Positions 16,135-24,276 of a stretch of 64,000 nucleotides of DNA are shown in pieces. The stretch's first letter is position 1, and each line of letters opens with the position of its first letter. Made by a program: the position numbers and the translations under genes. Below the pieces are notes generated by a model. That model did no database searches. It was not told where the DNA came from and worked only from the letters and a program-made list of their open reading frames with translations. The DNA comes from Acidobacteria bacterium AB60. GTDB lineage: Bacteria; Acidobacteriota; Terriglobia; Terriglobales; Acidobacteriaceae. The stretch covers positions 62,001-126,000 of the forward strand of contig VANK01000003.1 in the NCBI GenBank assembly GCA_008682415.1. The letters run 5' to 3'.

Positions 16135-18843
16135 CTACTCGCTGCGGAGGGTTTCCAGCGGGTCAGCCAAGGCTGCGCGACGCGCGGGGAGGAGCGTGGC
16201 GAGAGAGCCGGCGAGCGCAAGCACGAGAGCCGCGGCCAGGATGAGAAGGGCATTGGCGCCGACCGATCCGTAGAGGAGGTGGGCTGCGGTGCGCACGGCG
16301 AGAAGCGCGAGAACGGCGCCGGGCAGGATGCCGGCGAGGAGGATGCGGGCTGTTTGCCGCACGATGAGCATCTGGATGTGGCGGCGGGTGGCGCCGAGAG
16401 CGAGGCGGATGCCGAACTCACTTTTGCGGCGCGCGGTGCGGGAGGACATGACGCCGTAGAATCCGACGGCGACCAGCAAGAGGGTGAGGGCGGCATAGAG
16501 GGCGGCGAGGCGGGCCAGCAGCTTTTCAGTGCCGAGGTCGCCATTCAGTTCCGAAGACAGTGGCAGGATTTCGCGGACGGGCAGGGCGGGATCCACTCTC
16601 TCAAGAGCGCGACGCACAGTTTCCGAAAGCTGGCGCGGATCACCTACGGCTCGTACGCGGATGCTGTTTGCGGGTGCCGGATTCTGGTTGATGTCCATGT
16701 ACACGATGGGCGGAGCATCGCGCTGCGCACCATTGACGCGGGCATCGGCCACTTCCCCCACGATCAGGAATTTCCGGTTATTGGCCGGCTCGTAGCCAAC
16801 CCACTTCCCGATCGGGTCTGCCTCTCCAAACAGTTGGCGCGCATACGAACGGCTGATGATTGCGACAAGCTGGGTGTTGCGGGTATCACCCGGCGAGAAG
16901 TCACGCCCGCGGAGAATCGGGATGCCGACCGTCGCGAAGAAGCCAGGAGAAACGTGATCTTCCTGACCGTGCGCCTGGGCATCCGTAAGTTCCCTGCGAT
17001 CGTGGGCGTAGAGGGCTGTGATCCAGCCGCAATGGATGCCGCCGCACATTCCTACGGCTGCGCTGCGCACTCCTGGAAGTGCCTGCAGGCGCTCCTGGAT
17101 CTGGCGATAGAGCAGGGGTAACGATTCGGTATGTTCGGTGTACCTTGGCTGATGCAAGTCCGGGTGCACAACCAAGACATGCTCACGGTCCATGCCCACA
17201 TCCGCAGTTTCCCAATGGACCAGCGTCGCGGCAAAACATGCAGACATGGTGGAAAGCAGAAGGGAAAGGCTGACCTGGGTCCCGAGCAGCACATTTGAGC
17301 CGAAGCGCTGGCGAGCGGTTTGGGAAACACCTGCCACTTTAGCGCGTGACCCTGCCGCTTTGGCAACGCCGGTGCGAATGACGATGAGCGTGGGAAGGAT
17401 GCTGAAGAAGAGCAGGGACAGCAGCATCAGTCCGACGCCGAGGGCCGCGAAAGGCAAGTTCGGGTGCAGATCAAACGTGAAAACGGAATTGCGATTGGAA
17501 GCCCAGCGAACGAGCATACGGCTGGCCGCATGAGCGACCACAAACGCGCAAACGGAGCCGCCGATCACCAGCAGCGTGTCTTGGAGGACGACTTGACGAA
17601 TGAGTCTGCCGCCGCTTGCTCCGAGGGCCACGCGCACGCTGAGTTCATGGGCACGTGCGTGGAGGCGCGCAAGCTGCAGGTTGGCGAGATTCAGGCAGCC
17701 CACCATAAAAATAGAGGCGGAAAGCGCCATGAGCAGCGTGAGAGGGACGGTGAATTTCTTCCTCATACCGTTCTCGCTGAGCGGGGCTATTTGGGTCTTC
17801 ACATGCAAAAGCGCGGCTCTTGCGGCTGGATCAGCAGTCGCTTCGGCCATGACCTCGCGATCGTTGGCGAACACCTGGTCCCAGTGCGCAAGCACCGTGG
17901 CGCGGCGTTCTGGCGGAATACGTGCGGTGAGCGCGAGCCAGAAGATGGTGGGCTGGTTGGACCAGGGCTTGCCGAGCGAAACATCATGGCCAGGACCGAG
18001 CGAGTCCCAGGAAAAGGCAAACGCGCCGGTGCTCTGGACAGCGAGCGGCAGCCAGAGGTCGGGAGCGAATCCGGTGTGATCGCCGAGAAAAGTTGACGAA
18101 GCTACGCCGATTACGACGAATGCGCGGCCGTTGAGGAGGAAGTGCTCGCTGACGGCCTGCTGTGCTGAGCCGAAGGTGTTGCGGGCGAAATCGTAGCGAA
18201 GGACAGCGGGCCACTCGGCCTGGCCTATGGCTTCGTCGGTCTGCGCGAAGAAACGCCCCACTGCTGGAACGACGCCAAGCGTGCTGAAGTAGTTGTCGGA
18301 TGCGGGCGCCAAAGAGACGTCTATCGGCGAGTGGTTGGGAAGCTGAAGCGTTGCGGATCCTGCGTAGGCAGTCGCCATCAGCGGGATATCGGGGGTGGCG
18401 GCGCGCAGACGCTGGTATGCGGGATAAGAGATCGTCCAGCTCTGATCGAAGGGCGTGCGGGCCAGGTGGACGTTGACGAGTTCTTCGGGGTGGGGAACGG
18501 GGAGGTTGGCCAGAATCACGGCGTAGAGCAGCTGGAAGACGCCCAGGTTGGCGCCGATGCCGAGGGCCAGGGTGAGCAGGGCGGTTGCGGTGAAGGCGGG
18601 GGCGCGGACCAGCTGGCGGAGCGCATAGCGCGTGTCGTGGAGGAGGGACTCGAGGCCCTGTCCGCCGCGATGGAGGCGGGCGACGTCCTGAATGAGGGGG
18701 GTATTGCCCAACTCGCGCAGTGCGGCGGCGCGGGCATGGGCGGGGTCTTCGCCGCGGGCGACGCGGTCCGCGATGGCGAGTTGCAGATGGGCCTGGAGTT
18801 CCTCGGAGAGGTTCTGCCTGGCTTGGTCCCAGGGCCAGCGCAT
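16135..18843 (-). CDS. acidobacterial duplicated orphan permease (ADOP; MacB/FtsX type)
   Basis: A 902-aa inner-membrane protein. An N-terminal cytoplasmic prefix (about residues 1-65, SEELQAHLQLAIADRVARGEDPAHARAAALRELGN) precedes two consecutive MacB_PCD/FtsX units. TM helix 1 is near FTATALLTLALGIGANLGVFQLLYAVIL. The middle FtsX block is near LTLLMALSASIFMVGCLNLANLQLARLHARAHELSVRVALGASGGRLIRQ, and the second near ARRKSEFGIRLALGATRRHIQMLIVRQTARILLAGILPG. This architecture, lacking an ATPase, is characteristic of Acidobacteriota. Function is unproven; export or envelope stress has been proposed. A long inverted repeat lies just upstream of the start. Confidence 0.94.
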   Translation of the reverse strand: MRWPWDQARQNLSEELQAHLQLAIADRVARGEDPAHARAAALRELGNTPLIQDVARLHRGGQGLESLLHDTRYALRQLVRAPAFTATALLTLALGIGANLGVFQLLYAVILANLPVPHPEELVNVHLARTPFDQSWTISYPAYQRLRAATPDIPLMATAYAGSATLQLPNHSPIDVSLAPASDNYFSTLGVVPAVGRFFAQTDEAIGQAEWPAVLRYDFARNTFGSAQQAVSEHFLLNGRAFVVIGVASSTFLGDHTGFAPDLWLPLAVQSTGAFAFSWDSLGPGHDVSLGKPWSNQPTIFWLALTARIPPERRATVLAHWDQVFANDREVMAEATADPAARAALLHVKTQIAPLSENGMRKKFTVPLTLLMALSASIFMVGCLNLANLQLARLHARAHELSVRVALGASGGRLIRQVVLQDTLLVIGGSVCAFVVAHAASRMLVRWASNRNSVFTFDLHPNLPFAALGVGLMLLSLLFFSILPTLIVIRTGVAKAAGSRAKVAGVSQTARQRFGSNVLLGTQVSLSLLLSTMSACFAATLVHWETADVGMDREHVLVVHPDLHQPRYTEHTESLPLLYRQIQERLQALPGVRSAAVGMCGGIHCGWITALYAHDRRELTDAQAHGQEDHVSPGFFATVGIPILRGRDFSPGDTRNTQLVAIISRSYARQLFGEADPIGKWVGYEPANNRKFLIVGEVADARVNGAQRDAPPIVYMDINQNPAPANSIRVRAVGDPRQLSETVRRALERVDPALPVREILPLSSELNGDLGTEKLLARLAALYAALTLLLVAVGFYGVMSSRTARRKSEFGIRLALGATRRHIQMLIVRQTARILLAGILPGAVLALLAVRTAAHLLYGSVGANALLILAAALVLALAGSLATLLPARRAALADPLETLRSE

Positions 18844-19270
18844 CAGGGGCGCGGCTCCGGGGGAAAGGGGGTGGGCAGGGCATTCATCTTGGGTGTAGAC
18901 ATCCTACCCCTTTGAGGGGAAGGTGTCTAGTTTCGGGGGGGACGGCGGGGAAGCAGGGGCTGGAGCCCGGGCGATTTTGGAGGTGGTTGCGGCACGAGTG
19001 AAACTTGTGCCCTGTTCGAAGGCCTGGCGGGTGGACATGCCTGTGGGGGATTTCTCCGATGGCTGGGGAGGTGGGGGAGCGTTGTCATTTGTGATTCGTG
19101 GCGCCGGAGGTGCACTGAAGGGAGGGGGGCGGGGGCGGGGGGTGCGACCCGCGTTAGGCTGGGCTTGAGGAGCTTCCCGCATGGCGTTGCGGGGAGGAGC
19201 AACAAAGAGCGATGGGCTGTGTCTATGGAAGTGTCGCCCTCGGAGTCTTTGTTTCCCTGAAGGAGAGTTT
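18844..19270. other. divergent intergenic region, no gene seen
   Basis: This 427-bp gap separates the divergently transcribed permease (minus) and exported-protein (plus) genes. It is very G-rich on the + strand, and open frames there lack codon structure or family sequence. The only structured element is the inverted repeat at 18896-18927. The + strand gene has its Shine-Dalgarno (AAGGAGAG) at the end of the gap. Confidence 0.6.
18896..18927. promoter_or_regulatory. interrupted inverted repeat upstream of the orphan permease
   Basis: Arms AGACA-CC--CCCCT and AGGGG--GG-GTCT around a TTG centre form a nearly symmetric 32-bp element, 53-84 bp upstream of the permease ATG. ADOP genes are often near PadR-type regulators, but none is in this window. 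The element could be an operator or a leader hairpin; there is no decisive evidence. Confidence 0.4.
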
Positions 19271-20278
19271 ATGAATCGGCCGTTTCTGGCATGTGTGTTT
19301 CTGGCGATGGCGTCCGCGGCGGTGTGCGCGCAGCAGCAGCCGGCCCCGGCAGCGGATGGAACCCAGGGACAGTATTCGGGCCAGTCGAATCCGCCCGCGG
19401 ATGATGTGATTACGGCACAGCAGGACCCGGTGGAGCCGGAGGCCAAGCCGGAGAAGCCGAGGGCTGGGAAGCCGCTGGTGGAGACGGCGCCTGCGCCGGG
19501 GGCTCCGGCGGGGAACGGGGTGGGGCCGAGTCCGGCGGAGAGGTATGCGCCGGCGCCGGCGCGCAGCGAGGCGATGCCGAACGCGGCGGATGGGACGGAT
19601 GAAGGGATTGTGAAGGCGGCGCCGGCGGATCGGACGCAGGGTCCGGAGCCGGCTTTGTCACGGCGGTATGAAGAGGATCCGGATGGGGATATTGTGCATC
19701 CGCATCCGCTGGGCCCTGGGGAGCTAGGGCCGGGGGCGACGATCCGGGTGCGTCTGGAGACGGAGCTGTCGACGGCGCGGAGCGAGGCGGGCGAGACGTT
19801 CCGGAGCAAGGTGGCGAGCGATGTGCTGCAGGACGGGAAGGTGCTGATTCCGACGGGCGCGGCGATTGAGGGGCGCGTTGTGGAGGTGTCGGAGGGGCAC
19901 ACGGGCGGCCATGGCACGATCCGGCTGCGGCCGGAGACGGTAATTTTGCCGGACGGCCAGCAGTTCCACCTGGACGCGCAGGTGACGGGGACGCCGGGGA
20001 GCCGGACGACGGTGAGCGGGGAAGGGACGATCAACGCCGGCTCGCGGTGGAAGAAGGATGGGATTGAGTACGGCGGCGCGATGGGGGCGGGGGCGGTGAC
20101 CGGTGCGGTCATAGCTGGGCCGGTGGGCGCGCTGACGGGGACGATTATCGGCGCGGGGGCCATTACGGTTCACCTGCTGACCGATCATCCGCAAGCCACA
20201 TTGGAGCCGGGTACGGTGCTCCTGATCACGCTGAACAGCCGCCTGAATCTCGTTGCCACCAACACAGCCAGCAATTGA
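19271..20278 (+). CDS. exported hypothetical protein with TrbI/VirB10-like beta domain
   Basis: 335 aa. Signal peptide MNRPFLACVFLAMASAAVCA|QQQ, then a Pro/Ala/Glu-rich linker (about 25-140). A C-terminal domain follows (GATIRVRLETELSTARSEAGETFRSKVASDVLQDGKVLIPTGAAIEGRVVEVSEG...HGTIRLRPETVILPDGQQFHLDAQV) that resembles the beta-barrel pattern of TrbI/VirB10-type proteins. A Gly-rich hydrophobic stretch (GAMGAGAVTGAVIAGPVGALTGTIIGAGAITVHLL) near the C-terminus could contact a membrane. No conjugation genes are nearby. Start chosen at 19271 by the strong Shine-Dalgarno. A clear terminator follows. Confidence 0.82.
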   Translation: MNRPFLACVFLAMASAAVCAQQQPAPAADGTQGQYSGQSNPPADDVITAQQDPVEPEAKPEKPRAGKPLVETAPAPGAPAGNGVGPSPAERYAPAPARSEAMPNAADGTDEGIVKAAPADRTQGPEPALSRRYEEDPDGDIVHPHPLGPGELGPGATIRVRLETELSTARSEAGETFRSKVASDVLQDGKVLIPTGAAIEGRVVEVSEGHTGGHGTIRLRPETVILPDGQQFHLDAQVTGTPGSRTTVSGEGTINAGSRWKKDGIEYGGAMGAGAVTGAVIAGPVGALTGTIIGAGAITVHLLTDHPQATLEPGTVLLITLNSRLNLVATNTASN

Positions 20279-20301
20279 ATTGGAGTTTGGGGTCATTTTG
20301 G

Positions 20302-20328
20302 GGCGCGGCGCTTGCCGCGCCTTTTTTT
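20302..20328 (+). terminator. intrinsic terminator
   Basis: Stem GGCGCGGC/GCCGCGCC with loop GCTT followed by seven T residues, 24 bp after the stop codon of the exported-protein gene. A textbook rho-independent terminator for the + strand; the minus side has no T-run. Confidence 0.9.
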
Positions 20329-20356
20329 GTCTGAAGCGAAGCGGCGCGGAGAGAGA

Positions 20357-21166
20357 CTACGGTAAGTCGGCAAGCGATGCGCCTACGGCTCGTTCTACTT
20401 GATCTTTCGTTGAAACGCCATTGGAAATGGAGATGAAATTTAGCAGGCGAAGGGGTTTCTCTAACTCACGAGCGGCAGCAAGCTTGTGGTGTCCGTCGAT
20501 GACGTAATGGGATAAGACCCAATGCTCAGTGGGGTCGATCTCACCTTCCCAGTCTGCCGGTCCTTTGACGTCGAGAATGGAGAGGGTGACAGCGGATGGA
20601 GTGCCACCGTCCTGAATTAGGGATGCATAGCTGGACACGACATCCCTTTTCAGCCAGTTCTCCGGGAACATGGGGATGATGAGGTGAAACAGCATCGCGC
20701 CGCTCCCGAGGTTTTTCTCTCCTGCTCGGTAATAAGGAACACGGGGATCATGGGGAAGGTTATAGAACGGATCAATTCCCCATAAGGCGACCTGCTCTTT
20801 CACGAAGTAGTCACCGGCGTGACCAGGGAAAACCAGGTTTGGAACGGCTTCCGATAGGCAGACCAAGTAGTCATCTTGCGGCAAACAGTTCGCGATTTGA
20901 GCAACGACCGGGTCCGAGATGGTACGAACGCCGAGCGCGAGTGTTTCGACCGCGCTTTCGACGTTGATCGAGGTGTTGGCTCCTCCTAGGCGCTCAAAAA
21001 AGAAGTTACACGTCTGGCAGATATTTCCGATGTGGTAGGCCTTCTTGCCATCGATGGTCAGAAACCGATCCCATTTTTTCCAATATTCCGAACCTTCTGA
21101 AGTGAATCCGAGCCTTGAATCGTGGGTCCCGGCGCCGCCAAGCGGAGCGCATTTGAAGACTCTCAT
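20357..21166 (-). CDS. hypothetical protein with ParB-like DGHHKL motif
   Basis: 269 aa from ATG 21166 (MRVFKCAPLGGAGTHDSRLGF). The N-terminal part has CQTCNFFFERLGGAN, a possible CxxC metal site. The C-terminal part contains HWVLSHYVIDGHHKLAAARELEKPLRLLNFISI, which matches the ParB/sulfiredoxin-like (D/N)GHHR motif used for nucleotide binding. The middle region resembles no family I recognise. No signal peptide. Monocistronic on the minus strand, with lower GC than its neighbours, so recent transfer is possible. Confidence 0.7.
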   Translation of the reverse strand: MRVFKCAPLGGAGTHDSRLGFTSEGSEYWKKWDRFLTIDGKKAYHIGNICQTCNFFFERLGGANTSINVESAVETLALGVRTISDPVVAQIANCLPQDDYLVCLSEAVPNLVFPGHAGDYFVKEQVALWGIDPFYNLPHDPRVPYYRAGEKNLGSGAMLFHLIIPMFPENWLKRDVVSSYASLIQDGGTPSAVTLSILDVKGPADWEGEIDPTEHWVLSHYVIDGHHKLAAARELEKPLRLLNFISISNGVSTKDQVERAVGASLADLP

Positions 21167-21273
21167 GGGCTGACTATAGCCGGAGTGTGGGGGGAACTGG
21201 GAGACAGTCGAGGATTCTACGACCCAGGCCTCGAACACCCTGATAGACTCCCAAGTTGTTTGGGAGGTCGAGG

Positions 21274-22128
21274 TTGGATTTCAGGATCAAGACGGTCGGG
21301 GTGATTGGCGCGGGGACGATGGGGTCGGGGATTGCGCATGTATTTGCGCGGACGGGGTTTCGGGTGCTGCTGTGCGATGTGGAACAGCGGTTCCTGGAGC
21401 GGGCGCTGGGGCAGATCCGGACGAACCTGGGGCGGGAGGCGGCCAAGGGCAAGCTGACGGCGGAGGAGGTGGAGGCGACGGTGCAGCGGATTGCGCCGAC
21501 GACGGATCGGGAGGCGCTGGCGGAGGCGGATTTTGCGGTGGAGGCGGCGACGGAGCGGTTTGCGCTGAAGGCGGAGATCTTTCGCGCGCTGGACGGGGTG
21601 CTGCCGGCGGGAAGGATTCTGGCGACGAATACGTCGTCGATCTCGATTACCAAGCTGGCGGCCCTGACGGGGCGGCCGCAGGAGGTGATCGGGATGCACT
21701 TCTTCAACCCGGTGCCGGTAATGACGCTGGTGGAGGTGATCCGGGGGCTGGCGACGAGCGATGCGACCTATGCGACGGTGCGGGCGCTTGCCGAGAGGCT
21801 GGGCAAGACGCCGGTGGAGGTGAACGACGCGCCGGGGTTTGTATCGAACCGGGTGCTGATGCCGCTGATCAACGAGGCGGCGTACGCGGTGATGGAGGGG
21901 GTGGCGACGGCGGAGGCGGTGGACCAGGTGTTCCAGCTGGGGATGGCGCATCCCATGGGGCCGTTGACGCTGGCGGACTTTATCGGGCTGGATGTGTGCG
22001 TGGACATTATGCGGGTGCTGTACGAGGGTCATGGGAATCCGCGGTTTGCGCCGTGTCCGCTGCTGGTGCGGATGGTGGACGCGGGGTGGCTGGGGAGGAA
22101 GGCGGGGAGAGGGTTTTATCAATACTAG
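21274..22128 (+). CDS. 3-hydroxybutyryl-CoA dehydrogenase
   Basis: 284-aa NAD(P)-dependent 3-hydroxyacyl-CoA dehydrogenase (butyrate/PHB/beta-oxidation type). N-terminal Rossmann motif GVIGAGTMGSGIAH, conserved NTSSISI, catalytic region IGMHFFNPVPVMTLVEVI, and C-terminal helical domain with NDAPGFVSNRVLMPLINEA and GMAHPMGPLTLADFIGLD. The best start is TTG 21274, preceded by GGGAGGT at proper spacing; a TTG at 21256 is an alternative. No thiolase or crotonase gene is adjacent. The hairpin array begins directly after the stop. Confidence 0.94.
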   Translation: MDFRIKTVGVIGAGTMGSGIAHVFARTGFRVLLCDVEQRFLERALGQIRTNLGREAAKGKLTAEEVEATVQRIAPTTDREALAEADFAVEAATERFALKAEIFRALDGVLPAGRILATNTSSISITKLAALTGRPQEVIGMHFFNPVPVMTLVEVIRGLATSDATYATVRALAERLGKTPVEVNDAPGFVSNRVLMPLINEAAYAVMEGVATAEAVDQVFQLGMAHPMGPLTLADFIGLDVCVDIMRVLYEGHGNPRFAPCPLLVRMVDAGWLGRKAGRGFYQY

Positions 22129-22129
22129 G

Positions 22130-22838
22130 GACGAGAGGCGAGAGACGAGAGGCTGGGTAAGGTTCGTGGTATCCCATGTCTCCAACATCAGGAGACATGG
22201 GGCACCCTTGGTCGTGCGGGAACAGACAAGGGCAAAGGGCCGAGAGGCTGGGTGAGGTTCGTGGTATCCCATGTCTCCAACATCGGGAGACATGGGGCAC
22301 CCTCGGTCGTGCGGGAACGACGCAGGGGTGAGGTGAGGTTCGTGGTATCCCATGTCTCCAAAAGCGGGAGACATGGGGCACCCGTGGTTGTGCGGGAACA
22401 GACCAGGGCAAAGGGCCGAGAGGCTGGGTGAGGTTCGAGGTATCCATGTCTCCAAAAGCGGGAGACATGGGGCACCCTCGGTCGCGCGGGAACAGACAAG
22501 GGCAAAGGGCCGAGAGGCTGGGTGAGGTTCGTGGTATCCCATGTCTCCAACATCGGGAGACATGGGGCACCCTTGGTCGTGCGGGAACAGACAAGGGCAA
22601 AGAGACGAGAGGCTGGGGGAGGTTCGTGGTATCCCATGTCTCCAAAAGCGGGAGACATGGGGCACCCTTTGTCGTGCGGGAACAGACAAGGGCAAAGAGA
22701 CGAGAGGCTGGGTGAGGTTCGTGGTATCCCATGTCTCCAACATCGGGAGACATGGGGCACCCTTGGTCGTGCGGGAACAGACAAGGGCGAAGGGACGGAA
22801 AGACGAGGGCCGAGGGCCAAGGGCCGAGAGGGGCCATC
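22130..22838. repeat. seven-copy hairpin array (95-bp period)
   Basis: Seven copies of the CCATGTCTCC/GGAGACATGG hairpin start at 22171, 22266, 22347, 22442, 22536, 22631 and 22726; steps are 95, 81, 95, 94, 95 and 95 bp. Each is followed by GGGGCACCC and a G/A-rich spacer. The array starts and ends in heptamer-period purine tracts. The fourth copy has lost one C from the stem. Reading frames on both strands translate the repeat only. The remaining gap to 22943 holds the likely promoter region of the permease gene. Confidence 0.92.
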
Positions 22839-22943
22839 CGTCACTTCTTCGGAACCTGCGGGGGCTTTGTGACGTAGTCTCGTTCAGTTGAAGGGGCGGA
22901 TCCGCGCAGGCGGACCAAAGCGGGGGCGTTTCGTCGAACGAGT

Positions 22944-24197
22944 ATGCAGACCTTTGCGGACACTCTCGGGCAGGTATTTCGTGCGATCGCGGCGAACAAG
23001 CTGCGCTCGTTTCTGACCATGTTCGGGATCGCTTGGGGCGTGGGATCGCTGCTGGTGCTGGTGGGGCTGGGGGAGGGGTTCCGGTCCGGGCAGCATCGGC
23101 AACTGGCGACATTTGGGAATGATGTGGTGCTGATGTTTAACGGGACCATCCCCGCTGTGGCCAACCAGCACACGGGGATGCGTCCTTATCAGCTGACTCC
23201 GGGGGATGTGGAGGCGATCCGGGCGCTGCCGGAGGTGCGGGGGGTGACGGGGCTGCTGAACCGCAACGACCTGTACGAGGTGAGCGCGTATGCGAATACG
23301 TCGGGGCAGGTGCTGGGGGTGGAGCCGAACTTTGCGGAGATCCGGTTTGTGCCGGTGGCGGAGGGGCGGTTCATCAACGCGGCGGATGTTGCGGATCACC
23401 GGCGGGTGGTGGTGCTGGGGCTGAAGAGCGGGCAGTTGCTGTTTCCGGGGCGTCCGAAGCTGGGGGAGACGATCACCATCAATGATGTGATTTTCACCGT
23501 GGTGGGGAGCGTGGGGACGATCAGCCGGGGGAACAACGACGGCGATAACCAGAAGGTGTATATCCCCGTTACGACGATGCACGATCTGTTCGCGATGAAG
23601 GGGGAGAATGTTCCGCACGATGCGCTGACGTCGATCCAGTGGCAGCCGGCGACGCACGGGGACACGACGGCGGCGCTGCCGGCGGTGCACCGGGTGATCG
23701 CGCAGCGGCACGGGTTCGATCCGGCGATGAAGGATGCGTTTCAGGAGTGGGACACGATCACCGAGGAGCACATGATCGGCGCAATCTTCGATGCCATGGA
23801 TGTGTTCCTGGGCGGGGTGGGGATTGTGACGCTGGCGCTGGGGGCGGTGGGGATTATCAACATCATGCTGGTGAGCGTGACGGAGCGGACGCGGGAGATC
23901 GGTGTGCTGAAGGCGATTGGGGCGACGCGGCGGAGTATTTTGTCGCAGTTCTTCTGGGAGGGGCTGCTGCTGACGGGGTTCAGCGGGGTGATTGGGATTG
24001 TGGTGTCGGGCGGCGGGATGTGGGTGCTGCAGAAGCTGCTGACGGGGAAGATTCCGGGGTTCGATCCGCCGCGGCTGGTGCCGTGGTCGGCGGCGCTGGC
24101 AATGGCGAGCCTGACGTTGTGCGGGGTGGTGGCGGGGCTGTATCCGGCGAGCAAGGCGGCGGAGCTGGATCCGATTGAGGCGCTGCGGAGAGAGTGA
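22944..24197 (+). CDS. MacB-like ABC transporter permease
   Basis: 417-aa inner-membrane permease with the MacB architecture: TM1 near FLTMFGIAWGVGSLLVLVGLGEGF, a periplasmic MacB_PCD domain (about 50-280), and an FtsX block with three TM helices (FLGGVGIVTLALGAVGIINIMLVSVTERTREIGVLKAIGATRRSILSQF onwards), ending in the conserved LDPIEALRRE. Such permeases normally pair with a LolD/MacB-type ATPase and a membrane-fusion protein, none of which is present here. Directly followed by a paralogous permease, so the two could form a heterodimer. Confidence 0.93.
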   Translation: MQTFADTLGQVFRAIAANKLRSFLTMFGIAWGVGSLLVLVGLGEGFRSGQHRQLATFGNDVVLMFNGTIPAVANQHTGMRPYQLTPGDVEAIRALPEVRGVTGLLNRNDLYEVSAYANTSGQVLGVEPNFAEIRFVPVAEGRFINAADVADHRRVVVLGLKSGQLLFPGRPKLGETITINDVIFTVVGSVGTISRGNNDGDNQKVYIPVTTMHDLFAMKGENVPHDALTSIQWQPATHGDTTAALPAVHRVIAQRHGFDPAMKDAFQEWDTITEEHMIGAIFDAMDVFLGGVGIVTLALGAVGIINIMLVSVTERTREIGVLKAIGATRRSILSQFFWEGLLLTGFSGVIGIVVSGGGMWVLQKLLTGKIPGFDPPRLVPWSAALAMASLTLCGVVAGLYPASKAAELDPIEALRRE

Positions 24198-24262
24198 AGA
24201 AGGCAAGGGCCAAGTACCAAGGGCCAAGGGCCGAGAGGCGAGAGACGAGGGGCCGAGGGCGG
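24198..24262. repeat. heptamer-period purine tract between permease genes
   Basis: About eight units of 7 bp (GGGCCAA, GTACCAA, GGGCCGA, GAGGCGA, GAGACGA) fill most of the 79-bp gap between the two permease genes. The tract must be within any shared transcript. Confidence 0.75.
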
Positions 24263-24276
24263 GTGGGAGCTGAACC

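Noticed and set aside
21217..23112. Apparent 631-aa frame on the minus strand
   Set aside because: It is antisense to the 3-hydroxybutyryl-CoA dehydrogenase gene and runs through the 95-bp array, with Arg/Pro/His-rich composition typical of antisense GC-rich DNA.
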